From an uncultured Cellvibrio sp. (GTDB lineage Bacteria > Pseudomonadota > Gammaproteobacteria > Pseudomonadales > Cellvibrionaceae), in the NCBI GenBank assembly GCA_946482345.1, contig CAMLRJ010000244.1:1-5802 (forward strand): a DNA stretch of 5,802 nt, in the 5' to 3' direction. The notes below the pieces were generated by a model. That model saw only the letters and a list, made by a program, of their open reading frames with translations, did not search any database and was not told the DNA's origin. Positions 1-5,802 of this stretch are shown here, one piece after another. The position numbers and the translations under genes were made by a program. Positions within the stretch are counted from its first letter, which is position 1. Each line of letters opens with the position of its first letter.

Positions 1-2
1 GG

Positions 3-749
3 TCCCGGGAGCTTTTAACAAGCCCGGAAGCCTGGGTTGCATTAGCAACATTAACTGCATTGGAAATTGTGCTTGGCATAGACAATATTATTTTCATTTC
101 AATTTTGGTTGCAAAATTGCCGCAACATCAACGGCAGTTTGCACGCACTGTCGGCTTGAGCCTGGCGATGCTGACACGTTTGTTGTTGTTATTTTCACTG
201 GCGTGGATTATGCGCCTGACAGAACCTTTCGTCACAATTTTTGGGTATGGCATTACCGGTCGCGATGTAATTTTAATTGGCGGCGGATTATTTTTGATTG
301 TTAAAGCAGTGTTGGAAATTCATAACAGTCTGGAAGGCGAAGTAGAAGAAGAAAAAGATATCAAAGTGAATGGATTGATGATGATATTAATTCAAATTGC
401 TATTTTGGATATAGTCTTCTCACTTGATTCTGTTATTACTGCTGTAGGGTTGGTTAGTCAGGTTCCAATCATGGCAACAGCAATTATTATCGCGGTATTG
501 GTGATGATGTTTGCTGCAAAACCCATAGGTGATTTTGTGGATTCACATCCAACCATCAAAATTTTGGCATTGTCCTTTTTGGTTGTCGTTGGCTTTACTT
601 TGATGATCGAAGGCTTCGGTGTGCATGTGCCAAAAGGCTATATTTATTTTGCAATGGCGTTTTCACTGGGTGTGGAAATGGTCAATATTAAAATGCGCAA
701 GGCGAAAGATAAGCCTGTGCAGTTGCGGAAGGATTATCCGGGGGATTAG
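3..749 (+). CDS. TerC-family (YgdQ-like) integral membrane protein, 5' truncated
   Basis: The reading frame is open from the left edge, so the gene starts upstream; 248 codons are visible, ending in TAG. The first visible residues (SRELLTSPEAW, then LEIVLGIDN) match the usual N-terminus of small TerC proteins of about 240 residues, so only a few residues are missing. A TTG at position 60 falls inside this conserved stretch and is not the start. About seven hydrophobic segments are visible (around residues 12-36, 50-72, 87-105, 122-149, 155-172, 185-203 and 211-230). Two carry the family's intramembrane acidic motifs: LEIVLGIDN (E21, D27) and LDIVFSLDS (D136, D142). An acidic loop (about residues 111-119) separates the two halves. 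TerC relatives are linked to tellurium resistance and, in several bacteria, manganese export; the YgdQ branch is poorly defined, so substrate is unknown. It is convergent with psd. Family assignment is secure, function is not. Confidence 0.9.
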   Translation, partial: SRELLTSPEAWVALATLTALEIVLGIDNIIFISILVAKLPQHQRQFARTVGLSLAMLTRLLLLFSLAWIMRLTEPFVTIFGYGITGRDVILIGGGLFLIVKAVLEIHNSLEGEVEEEKDIKVNGLMMILIQIAILDIVFSLDSVITAVGLVSQVPIMATAIIIAVLVMMFAAKPIGDFVDSHPTIKILALSFLVVVGFTLMIEGFGVHVPKGYIYFAMAFSLGVEMVNIKMRKAKDKPVQLRKDYPGD

Positions 750-755
750 GCGTGT

Positions 756-790
756 TCACCCTCACCCTCTCCCATCAAGGGAGAGGGGGA
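756..790. repeat. Short GC-rich palindromic repeat between convergent genes
   Basis: A perfect 9-bp inverted repeat (CCCTCTCCC at 765-773, GGGAGAGGG at 779-787) with a 5-nt loop is preceded by TCACCCTCA. It fills most of the 48-nt gap between the converging ends of the terC-family gene and psd. It resembles the left end of the larger element at 3328-3488: both have a TCACCC lead-in, a CCCTC-rich arm, CAAGGG and then GAGGGG followed by ATA. This is the usual setting for dispersed REP-like palindromes. Neither strand has a T-run directly after the stem, so it is not a typical intrinsic terminator, although the hairpin could still slow polymerase or protect 3' ends. Confidence 0.7.
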
Positions 791-797
791 TAAAAAC

Positions 798-1652
798 CTA
801 CCGCGCCACTTCCGCAAATGCCTCGCCCATTTTAGTCGGCGCTGTTGCATGAAATTTTTCCAGCCAGCGGATTTTATTTTTTGCAAACAGCACAATAGCC
901 GTTGAGCCTAATTTGAAACGCCCCATTTCATCGCCCTTTTTGTAGCTGAAACTTTGGTAGGGGTATTGTGAAACCGCAATTTCGCGGCTGGCGAAAGGTG
1001 CAATTTGTCCGTCCCACACAGTTTCAATTCCTGCGACTATCATTGCGCCGACTAATACAACGGCCATAGGTCCGATGCTGGTATCAAAAATAGCAACGAC
1101 ACGTTCATTGCGTGAAAACAAACGCGGAATATTTTCAGCAGTGACTGTGTTGACTGAAAATAATTCTCCCGGCACGCTGATCATGCAGCGTAGTTTTCCG
1201 GAAAAAGGCATATGCACGCGGTGATAATCTTTGGGTGATAAATAGACTGTCGCAAAATCGCCGCCCATAAATTCATTCGTTAATTCCTGATCGCCGCCAA
1301 GTAATTCCAGCACAGAATAATCTTGCCCTTTGGCTTGAAAGATTCGACCATCAATAATTTTACCCAATTGGCTAATAGCGCCATCAGCGGGGCAAACAAT
1401 GGTATTGGCATCGGTATTAATTGGTCGCACGTCAGCGCGCAAAGCACGAGTAAAAAAATCATTGAAAGAGGCGTAAGCCAATGGATTGGTTTCCTGAGCC
1501 AAACTCATATCAACTTGATAACGTTTTACAAACCAGGGAATTAATCTGTTTTTGATAAAAGGTTTTCGGCTTGCCGCAAGTTTTCCCACCAAACGAGAAA
1601 GGCCGTGCTGGGGAACCAATTTTTGTAATTGAATAAATAATGTTGGATTCAT
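798..1652 (-). CDS. psd: Phosphatidylserine decarboxylase proenzyme
   Basis: This 284-residue protein decarboxylates phosphatidylserine to phosphatidylethanolamine at the cytoplasmic face of the inner membrane. Such enzymes are made as a proenzyme and self-cleave within LGST, giving a small alpha chain with an N-terminal pyruvoyl group. LGST is at residues 248-251 (cleavage before Ser250), leaving an alpha chain of about 35 residues. The other catalytic positions are present: Asp90 in CPADGAISQLG, and His144 and His147 in DYHRVHMP, at the same numbers as in E. coli Psd. The protein is shorter than the E. coli enzyme (322 residues), mainly at the C-terminus. I chose the ATG at 1652 because AAAGG lies 6 nt upstream; an in-frame TTG at 1685 would add 11 residues but lies upstream of that site. 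It ends convergently with the terC-family gene and diverges from the YcbL-like gene. The common neighbours rsgA and mscM are not in the window. Confidence 0.97.
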   Translation of the reverse strand: MNPTLFIQLQKLVPQHGLSRLVGKLAASRKPFIKNRLIPWFVKRYQVDMSLAQETNPLAYASFNDFFTRALRADVRPINTDANTIVCPADGAISQLGKIIDGRIFQAKGQDYSVLELLGGDQELTNEFMGGDFATVYLSPKDYHRVHMPFSGKLRCMISVPGELFSVNTVTAENIPRLFSRNERVVAIFDTSIGPMAVVLVGAMIVAGIETVWDGQIAPFASREIAVSQYPYQSFSYKKGDEMGRFKLGSTAIVLFAKNKIRWLEKFHATAPTKMGEAFAEVAR

Positions 1653-1658
1653 AAAAAA

Positions 1659-1663
1659 CCTTT
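1659..1663 (-). promoter_or_regulatory. Ribosome binding site of psd
   Basis: AAAGG on the minus strand lies 6 nt before the ATG at 1652. It favours that start over the upstream in-frame TTG at 1685. Confidence 0.6.
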
Positions 1664-1692
1664 GTTGAAATCTGTACTGAATCAATAAAACA

Positions 1693-1721
1693 TCGACTAA
1701 CCCGAATGGGGAATGGATAAT
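1693..1721 (+). promoter_or_regulatory. Possible sigma-70-type promoter for the ycbL-like cluster
   Basis: In the divergent spacer between psd and the YcbL-like gene, TCGACT (1693-1698, four of six consensus bases) is followed after 17 nt by GATAAT (1716-1721, five of six). Transcription would start near 1728, giving a leader of about 50 nt. This is a pattern match in AT-rich DNA without experimental support. The promoter of psd must also lie in or near this spacer on the opposite strand, but I see no clear hexamer pair for it. Confidence 0.3.
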
Positions 1722-1780
1722 ACGCTGTCTATTTTTGGCGGGATTGTACCTGCTTATTGGAACCGGTATAAGGTTAACTC

Positions 1781-2428
1781 ATGCTGAAGTTTGAAATCAT
1801 TCCTGTTACACATTATCGACAAAATTGCAGTTTGTTGTGGTGTGAAGAAACTCGCGAAGCAGCTGTGATCGATCCAGGTGGTGAGATTCAAAAAATTCTG
1901 GCGCTAATTAATCGTTTGCAGTTGGTATTGGTAAAAATTTTGCTTACTCATGGTCATCTGGATCATGTCGGCGGTGCGCAGGATTTGGCAAGTGTGGCAA
2001 ATGTCCCCATCGTTGGGCCTCATCAGGATGATACCTACTGGCTTTCACGTATTCCCCAGCAAGCGCAAATGATGGGGTTTCCTGCACAGGCGGCGTTTGA
2101 ATCGACCCGGTATTTGCAGCAGGGCGATGAGGTTAACATTGGAACGGAAAGTCTGTCGGTAATTCATTGTCCGGGGCATACACCGGGTCACATAGTGTTT
2201 TACCATCAACCCAGCCAGATGGCGTGGGTGGGTGATGTGATCTTTAATGGTTCGATTGGTCGTACTGATTTTCCACGCGGAAATTATGATGATCTGATTC
2301 GATCTATTCGTGATAAGCTTTTTGCGCTGGATGATCAGGTCACATTTGTTCCCGGTCATGGCCCTTTATCCACTATTGGCGAAGAACGATTACACAATCC
2401 TTTTGTTGCCGACAAACGTTTCGGTTAA
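1781..2428 (+). CDS. YcbL-like metallo-beta-lactamase-fold hydrolase (glyoxalase II type)
   Basis: This 215-residue protein is a single-domain metallo-beta-lactamase-fold enzyme of the same length as E. coli YcbL. The metal-binding residues are all present: THGHLDH (His57, His59, Asp61, His62), His133 in CPGHTPGH, Asp152 in VGDVIF and His193 in FVPGHGP. The SIGRTDFPRGN stretch (residues 158-168) and the HNPFV ending are typical of this branch. It lacks the extra C-terminal helical domain of classical glyoxalase II (GloB), which binds the glutathione part of the substrate. Salmonella YcbL has glyoxalase II activity, so thioester hydrolysis in the cytoplasm is the best guess; the natural substrate is unknown. 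No signal peptide is visible. AAGG lies 7 nt before the ATG. It is the first gene of a probable three-gene transcript and diverges from psd. Confidence 0.93.
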   Translation: MLKFEIIPVTHYRQNCSLLWCEETREAAVIDPGGEIQKILALINRLQLVLVKILLTHGHLDHVGGAQDLASVANVPIVGPHQDDTYWLSRIPQQAQMMGFPAQAAFESTRYLQQGDEVNIGTESLSVIHCPGHTPGHIVFYHQPSQMAWVGDVIFNGSIGRTDFPRGNYDDLIRSIRDKLFALDDQVTFVPGHGPLSTIGEERLHNPFVADKRFG

Positions 2429-2453
2429 TTGAATCAATTCCGATTGCACACGC

Positions 2454-2457
2454 GAGG
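2454..2457 (+). promoter_or_regulatory. Ribosome binding site of the DUF2750-like gene
   Basis: GAGG lies 7 nt before the ATG at 2465. It supports that start over the in-frame TTG at 2429, which directly follows the stop of the preceding gene. Confidence 0.55.
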
Positions 2458-2464
2458 TACAACT

Positions 2465-2860
2465 ATGAACTCTGTGAATATTCCTGAACCCCTGGGGACA
2501 GATCCGGAAGAAAATCTGGATAGGTTTATTGTTGAAGCTATGGCTCAAGGTTGTGTATGGGGATTGGAAGGCCCTGATGGATGGGCGCTTTGTGCTTCCG
2601 AACAAAGCGAAGAAACGGATGTGATGCCTTTTTGGTCGCACGAAAGTTTTGCCAAAGTTCATTGTCAGGATGATTGGAGTGCGTACAAGCCGGTTGCTAT
2701 TGATCTCGATGAGTTTCTGGATGATTGGTTACCTGGTATGCATGATGATGTGATTTTGGTCGGTATCAACTGGGATGAAAATCTTGAAGGTGAAGAATAC
2801 GAACCTTTGGATTTGCTCGAAGAATTTGAAGAAGAAATACAGGATGAACCCCAATCATGA
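2465..2860 (+). CDS. DUF2750-like small, highly acidic cytoplasmic protein
   Basis: The protein is 131 residues from the ATG chosen by its GAGG site. Its pattern recalls DUF2750: VWGLEGPDGWALC (31-43), a PFWS motif (55-58), DDW (69-71), then IDLDEFLDDWLPGM (79-92) and VGINWD (99-104). This assignment rests on remembered family pattern. It has no signal peptide or membrane segment and is probably cytoplasmic. It has 36 Asp or Glu but only three Lys or Arg, with the tail (residues 104-128) densest in Glu; six tryptophans are spaced along the chain. No enzymatic motif is apparent and the function is unknown. It follows the hydrolase gene after 36 nt and its TGA overlaps the ATG of the lipoprotein gene, which suggests cotranscription and translational coupling. 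Acidic proteins of this size are sometimes nucleic acid mimics or inhibitors, but nothing here shows that directly. Confidence 0.8.
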   Translation: MNSVNIPEPLGTDPEENLDRFIVEAMAQGCVWGLEGPDGWALCASEQSEETDVMPFWSHESFAKVHCQDDWSAYKPVAIDLDEFLDDWLPGMHDDVILVGINWDENLEGEEYEPLDLLEEFEEEIQDEPQS

Positions 2861-3321
2861 TGACGTATGTTCAGCGTAGTTTTTTAATTCTATTGATTTT
2901 ATTTCTCTCATCCTGTGCGGTGATGAGTCCCAAATTTGAAAATCCCAAAGTGAAAGTGGCGGCGTTAAAAATGTTACCGGCAGAAGGTTTCTCCCAGCCC
3001 ATAGAAGTCACATTGTTAATTACCAATCCCAATGCTACGGATTTATCACTGCGCGGCATGTCTTATACCGTGGGTTTGGAAAATTTTGATTTATTGAGTG
3101 GTGTGAGCAATCAATTGCCGACATTAACTGCTTACAAAGAAACACCCGTCAAAGTCACAGTCTCTGCCAATCTTTTGCAAATCGTAAAATTTATTTCACA
3201 TCTTAATAACAAAGGAATAAAAGATTCAGTGAATTACAATTTTGATGCAAAGCTGGATTTTTCTGCGTTCTTGCCAGCATTGCATGTGAAAGAAACCGGT
3301 GTTTTGCCGTTGAAGAAATAA
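2857..3321 (+). CDS. LEA type 2 (WHy-domain-like) lipoprotein
   Basis: The product has 154 residues. A short basic N-terminus (Arg7) and a hydrophobic stretch (residues 8-17) lead to the lipobox LSSC, so Cys20 should be lipidated after signal peptidase II cleavage. Residue +2 is Ala rather than Asp, which favours sorting to the outer membrane. The mature part (about 30-150) has the alternating beta-rich pattern of the LEA_2/WHy fold: VTLLITNPNATDLSLRGMSY (51-70) with the typical ITNPN turn, then the TPVKVTVSANL strand (135 bases of sequence downstream). The family is widespread and its bacterial role is unclear; desiccation or stress protection is known for plant relatives only. The ATG overlaps the TGA of the preceding gene by 4 nt, and a second ATG follows at once (2860). 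The upstream AGGA (2841-2844) is 12 nt from the first ATG, so coupled re-initiation is likely. Confidence 0.85.
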   Translation: MMTYVQRSFLILLILFLSSCAVMSPKFENPKVKVAALKMLPAEGFSQPIEVTLLITNPNATDLSLRGMSYTVGLENFDLLSGVSNQLPTLTAYKETPVKVTVSANLLQIVKFISHLNNKGIKDSVNYNFDAKLDFSAFLPALHVKETGVLPLKK

Positions 3322-3341
3322 TGTAAATCACCCCACCCTAA

Positions 3342-3364
3342 CCCTCCCCTTGGCAAGGGGAGGG
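3342..3364. repeat. Near-perfect palindrome at the left end of the repeat element
   Basis: CCCTCCCCTTG (3342-3352) and CAAGGGGAGGG (3354-3364) are exact reverse complements around a single central G. The structure begins 20 nt after the lipoprotein stop codon. The sequence after it (GATAGATTTCAC) has no T-run, so it is not a canonical intrinsic terminator of the upstream cluster, although so stable a hairpin may cause partial termination or block 3' exonucleases. Confidence 0.75.
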
Positions 3365-3384
3365 GATAGATTTCACTCCGTATT

Positions 3385-3410
3385 AAAAAAGTAGGGAGTC
3401 AAGTCCCTAC
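3385..3410 (-). terminator. Intrinsic-terminator-like hairpin on the minus strand
   Basis: Read on the minus strand, GTAGGGA and TCCCTAC form a perfect 7-bp stem with a 6-nt loop (3391-3410), followed at once by six T (3385-3390). This is the classic layout of a Rho-independent terminator, but no minus-strand gene lies to its right within the window, so it would stop only antisense transcripts from the parC side. It may instead be a structural part of the repeat element. Confidence 0.35.
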
Positions 3411-3420
3411 CCCTTGCCAA

Positions 3421-3464
3421 CGACTGCATGGATGCAGGAGGTCGAGTAACGCAGGAGCAGTTAC
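3421..3464. repeat. Tandem small hairpins in the right half of the repeat element
   Basis: CTGCAT (3424-3429) and ATGCAG (3432-3437) form a 6-bp stem with a 2-nt centre, enclosed by CGAC (3421-3424) and GTCG (3441-3444). Next, GTAAC (3446-3450) and GTTAC (3460-3464) form a second stem with a 9-nt loop. Such consecutive hairpins are typical of non-coding repeat units rather than genes. Confidence 0.55.
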
Positions 3465-3523
3465 CGAGGGGGAGGTTAGGAGGGGGGGAAAAATTTTGAC
3501 CTAAATAAAAAAACAGGAAAACC

Positions 3524-5779
3524 ATGTCCGATTTAGTTCCAATTGATGGTAGTGAACGCATTGAATTGCGTGAGTACACCGAAAAAGCTTATCTCGATTA
3601 TTCCATGTATGTCATTCTCGACCGTGCATTGCCACATATTGGCGACGGTCTGAAACCTGTGCAACGTCGCATTGTTTATGCGATGAGTGAACTGGGTTTA
3701 AAAGCCAGCGCAAAATATAAAAAATCCGCGCGCACTGTGGGTGATGTGATTGGTAAGTTTCATCCGCACGGCGATTCGGCTTCTTATGAAGCCATGGTGT
3801 TAATGGCGCAGCCATTTTCTTATCGTTATACATTGGTGGATGGTCAGGGTAACTGGGGTTCGCCGGATGATCCCAAATCATTTGCGGCTATGCGTTATAC
3901 CGAATCGCGTTTGACCAAATACAGTGAAGTTTTATTGGAAGAATTGGGACAAGGTACTGTTGATTGGGTGCCGAATTTTGACGGTACATTGGAAGAGCCT
4001 AACGTATTGCCTGCGCGTGTTCCCAATGTGTTATTGAATGGTACAACCGGTATAGCGGTGGGCATGGCGACTGATATTCCACCGCATAATTTGCGTGAAG
4101 TGGTGAATGCCTGCATTCATATGCTGGATAATCCCAACGCGACAGTTACAGAACTTTGTCAGCATATTCTTGGCCCGGATATGCCCACGGAAGCAGAAAT
4201 TATTTCGCCGCGCGATGAAATTATTAAAATGTACGAAACCGGTCGCGGCAGTATTCGTATGCGTGCTGTCTGGCAAAAAGATGAAGAAACCGGCGATATT
4301 ATTATTACGGCATTACCGCATCAGGTCAGTGGTGCAAAAATTCTGGAACAAATTGCAGCACAAATGCAGGCAAAAAAATTACCGATGGTTGCCGATTTGC
4401 GCGATGAATCCGATCACGAAAATCCTACTCGCCTGGTCATCATACCGCGTTCGAATCGTGTTGATCTCGAACAGATAATGCAACATTTGTTTGCAACGAC
4501 CGAGTTGGAACGCACCTATCGTGTCAACATGAACATGATTGGTATTGATGGCAAACCTTCTGTTAAGCCATTGAATAAAATTATCTCTGAATGGTTGGTT
4601 TTCCGAACGGTTACTACACGTAGACGTTTGCAATATCGTTTGGAGAAAGTTGAAGAAAGATTGCTTCGTTTAGCAGCATTAATGATTGTGTTCTTGAATG
4701 TTGACGAAGTGATCCGAATTATTCGGGAAGAAGATGATCCCAAAACAGAATTAATGTCACGCTTCAATTTAATTGAAATGCAAGCGGAATATATTCTGGA
4801 AACCAAGTTGCGTCAGTTGGCGCGTCTGGAAGAAATGAAAATTCGCAGTGAGCAAGCGGATTTGGAAAAAGAGCGGGATCAGTTGCAAGGTATTTTGGCT
4901 TCAGCCGTAAAATTGAAAAATTTAATTCGCAAAGAACTGTTACAAGTTGCTGTTGAATTTGGTGATAACCGTCGCTCGCCAATCATCGAGCGTGCAGAAG
5001 CACAAGCGATTAGCGAGAACGAAATGATTTCAGCTGATCCGATTACGGTTGTGATTTCCGATAAAGGCTGGATTCGTGCTGCTAAAGGTCATGAAATTGA
5101 TGCCTCAACATTGAGTTATAAAGCAGGCGACAGTTTGAAATTTGCGATTCACGGAAAATCCAATCAGTCTGTTATTTTGTTGGACTCAACCGGTCGCAGT
5201 TATTCAATTCCGGCACACAATTTACCTTCTGCTCGTGGGCAAGGTGAGCCTTTGACCGGAAAAATCAATCCACCCAGTGGTGCTACTTTTGAAGGTGCAC
5301 TGATGGGAGCAGATGATCAACGTGTATTGGTTTCTTCCGACGCGGGCTATGGTTTCGTCGCTAAATTGGATGATCTTGCCAGCAAAAATAAAGCGGGAAA
5401 AACATTGCTAACCTTGCCTGAAGGTGCGCAGGTTTTGCCGCCAGAAATTATTACCGATCCCAACAAGGCATTATTGGCTGCTGTCAGTAATGATGGCCGT
5501 TTGCTGGTGTTCCCTGTTACCGAATTGCCTGAACTTGCAAAAGGTAAAGGTAACAAGATTATGAATATTCCCTCTGCGCAACTGATTAAACGCGAGGAAT
5601 ATCTGGTGGCAGTTAAAGTGATCAACCCAAATCAGGTTTTAACGCTATACTCAGGCAAACGCCACATCACATTGAAAGCTGGAGATCTTGATCACTATCG
5701 CGGTGAGCGTGGTCGTCGGGGAAATAAACTTCCGCGTGGATTTCAAACGGTTGATCTGGTTGAGGTCAATGATAAATAA
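3524..5779 (+). CDS. parC: DNA topoisomerase IV subunit A
   Basis: The 751-residue product (E. coli ParC has 752) is the DNA-cleaving subunit that works with ParE, an ATPase not encoded in this window, to decatenate daughter chromosomes. The catalytic tyrosine is Tyr125 in [10 protein letters not shown], preceded by Arg124. The quinolone-determining stretch [15 protein letters not shown] (residues 77-91) has Ser85 and Glu89 where E. coli has Ser80 and Glu84, the susceptible wild-type residues. The breakage-reunion core covers about residues 25-365, including the conserved [12 protein letters not shown] loop (172-183). A charged helical section rich in Glu, Lys and Arg follows (about 365-480), then the C-terminal beta-pinwheel (about 500-740). 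The ending [13 protein letters not shown] (727-739) is ParC-like, and the canonical GyrA box is absent, which separates it from GyrA. AGGA lies 5 nt before the ATG. A promoter is not evident in the preceding repeat-filled spacer, so read-through from the upstream cluster is possible. No damage is visible. Confidence 0.98.
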   Translation: MSDLVPIDGSERIELREYTEKAYLDYSMYVILDRALPHIGDGLKPVQRRIVYAMSELGLKASAKYKKSARTVGDVIGKFHPHGDSASYEAMVLMAQPFSYRYTLVDGQGNWGSPDDPKSFAAMRYTESRLTKYSEVLLEELGQGTVDWVPNFDGTLEEPNVLPARVPNVLLNGTTGIAVGMATDIPPHNLREVVNACIHMLDNPNATVTELCQHILGPDMPTEAEIISPRDEIIKMYETGRGSIRMRAVWQKDEETGDIIITALPHQVSGAKILEQIAAQMQAKKLPMVADLRDESDHENPTRLVIIPRSNRVDLEQIMQHLFATTELERTYRVNMNMIGIDGKPSVKPLNKIISEWLVFRTVTTRRRLQYRLEKVEERLLRLAALMIVFLNVDEVIRIIREEDDPKTELMSRFNLIEMQAEYILETKLRQLARLEEMKIRSEQADLEKERDQLQGILASAVKLKNLIRKELLQVAVEFGDNRRSPIIERAEAQAISENEMISADPITVVISDKGWIRAAKGHEIDASTLSYKAGDSLKFAIHGKSNQSVILLDSTGRSYSIPAHNLPSARGQGEPLTGKINPPSGATFEGALMGADDQRVLVSSDAGYGFVAKLDDLASKNKAGKTLLTLPEGAQVLPPEIITDPNKALLAAVSNDGRLLVFPVTELPELAKGKGNKIMNIPSAQLIKREEYLVAVKVINPNQVLTLYSGKRHITLKAGDLDHYRGERGRRGNKLPRGFQTVDLVEVNDK

Positions 5780-5794
5780 AGACAGGCAATCAAT

Positions 5795-5802
5795 ATGTCG
5801 CA
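5795..5802 (+). CDS. Possible start of a further gene, cut by the window edge
   Basis: An ATG 15 nt after the parC stop is preceded by ACAGG with the AGG 8 nt upstream, and reads Met-Ser before the sequence ends. The spacing suits a gene cotranscribed with parC. Two codons do not allow any product to be named. Confidence 0.4.

Larger units (their letters stand above)
3328..3488. repeat. MITE-like palindromic repeat element with imperfect terminal inverted repeats
   Basis: Most of the 202-nt spacer between the lipoprotein gene and parC is one GC-rich, highly structured block. Its ends form an imperfect inverted repeat: 3331-3350 pairs with 3467-3486 at 16 of 20 positions, around a shared TAAC/GTTA core. 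Inside are several smaller palindromes (3342-3364, 3391-3410, 3424-3437, 3446-3464), and CCCCTTGCCAA at 3410-3420 is the exact reverse complement of 3350-3360. No transposase or credible coding region is inside. The shape (about 160 bp, terminal inverted repeats, no gene) fits a non-autonomous mobile element or compound REP-like unit. No target-site duplication is obvious, so mobility is not established. Confidence 0.65.

Noticed and set aside
765..787. Hairpin between the terC-family gene and psd as a bidirectional terminator
   Set aside because: The stem is good, but neither strand has a T-run directly after it; the A-run at 792-796 is on the wrong side to make a U-tract for the plus strand.
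619..852. Plus-strand open frame of 77 codons overlapping the end of the terC-family gene
   Set aside because: It lies out of frame within two real genes and translates the palindromic repeat into a peptide with HPHPLPSRERG, a typical spurious product of such repeats.
1744..1772. TTGTAC and TATAAG with a 17-nt spacer as promoter of the YcbL-like gene
   Set aside because: Spacing and -10 match are good, but transcription would start at about the ATG and lose the AAGG ribosome binding site; the pair at 1693-1721 is more sensible.
2429..2464. TTG at 2429 as the start of the DUF2750-like gene
   Set aside because: It abuts the previous stop codon without a suitable ribosome binding site, whereas the ATG at 2465 has GAGG 7 nt upstream.
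3328..3488. CRISPR array
   Set aside because: The repeats are inverted and nested, not regularly spaced direct repeats with unique spacers, and there are no cas genes.
3496..3501. TTGACC as the -35 box of a parC promoter
   Set aside because: It matches consensus at five of six bases, but a -10 box 16-18 nt downstream would fall at the start codon and no TATAAT-like hexamer is there.
3373..3579. Minus-strand open frame of 68 codons across the repeat element
   Set aside because: It consists of repeat-derived and antisense parC sequence, with no recognisable domain and no neighbouring minus-strand gene.
3600..3800. Quinolone-resistance changes in ParC
   Set aside because: The equivalents of E. 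coli Ser80 and Glu84 (Ser85 and Glu89) are the wild-type residues.

Overview
The window looks like an ordinary stretch of a moderately AT-rich gammaproteobacterial chromosome. It carries a YgdQ-like TerC membrane protein, phosphatidylserine decarboxylase, a YcbL-type metallo-beta-lactamase-fold hydrolase, a DUF2750-like protein, an LEA type 2 lipoprotein and full-length ParC. ParC has the proportions of the E. coli protein (751 versus 752 residues). The protein set and base composition would suit a Cellvibrio- or Pseudomonas-related lineage, but that placement is a guess from memory. I see no phage, transposase, CRISPR, tRNA or rRNA.

Layout: positions 3-749 (+) hold the terC-family gene, whose start lies just outside the left edge. 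Its 3' end faces the 3' end of psd (798-1652, -), and the 48-nt gap between them holds a small GC-rich palindromic repeat. A divergent 128-nt spacer then separates psd from a rightward cluster: the YcbL-like hydrolase (1781-2428), a very acidic DUF2750-like protein (2465-2860) and a small lipoprotein (2857-3321). The first two are 36 nt apart and the last two overlap by 4 nt in an ATGA arrangement, so the three probably share a transcript. After a 202-nt spacer filled mostly by a palindromic, terminally inverted repeat element (about 3328-3488) comes parC (3524-5779). A further gene may start at 5795, leaving only two full codons in the window.

Function: psd makes phosphatidylethanolamine at the inner membrane. 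The TerC protein belongs to a family linked to metal-ion handling. The YcbL-like enzyme is a probable thioester hydrolase of the glyoxalase II type. ParC is the cleavage subunit of topoisomerase IV, which unlinks daughter chromosomes. Nothing in the sequence ties the acidic protein or the lipoprotein to a pathway.

The least explained parts are the repeat element before parC, with a related short copy at 756-790, and the charge-extreme DUF2750-like protein. I found no convincing new biological system here.
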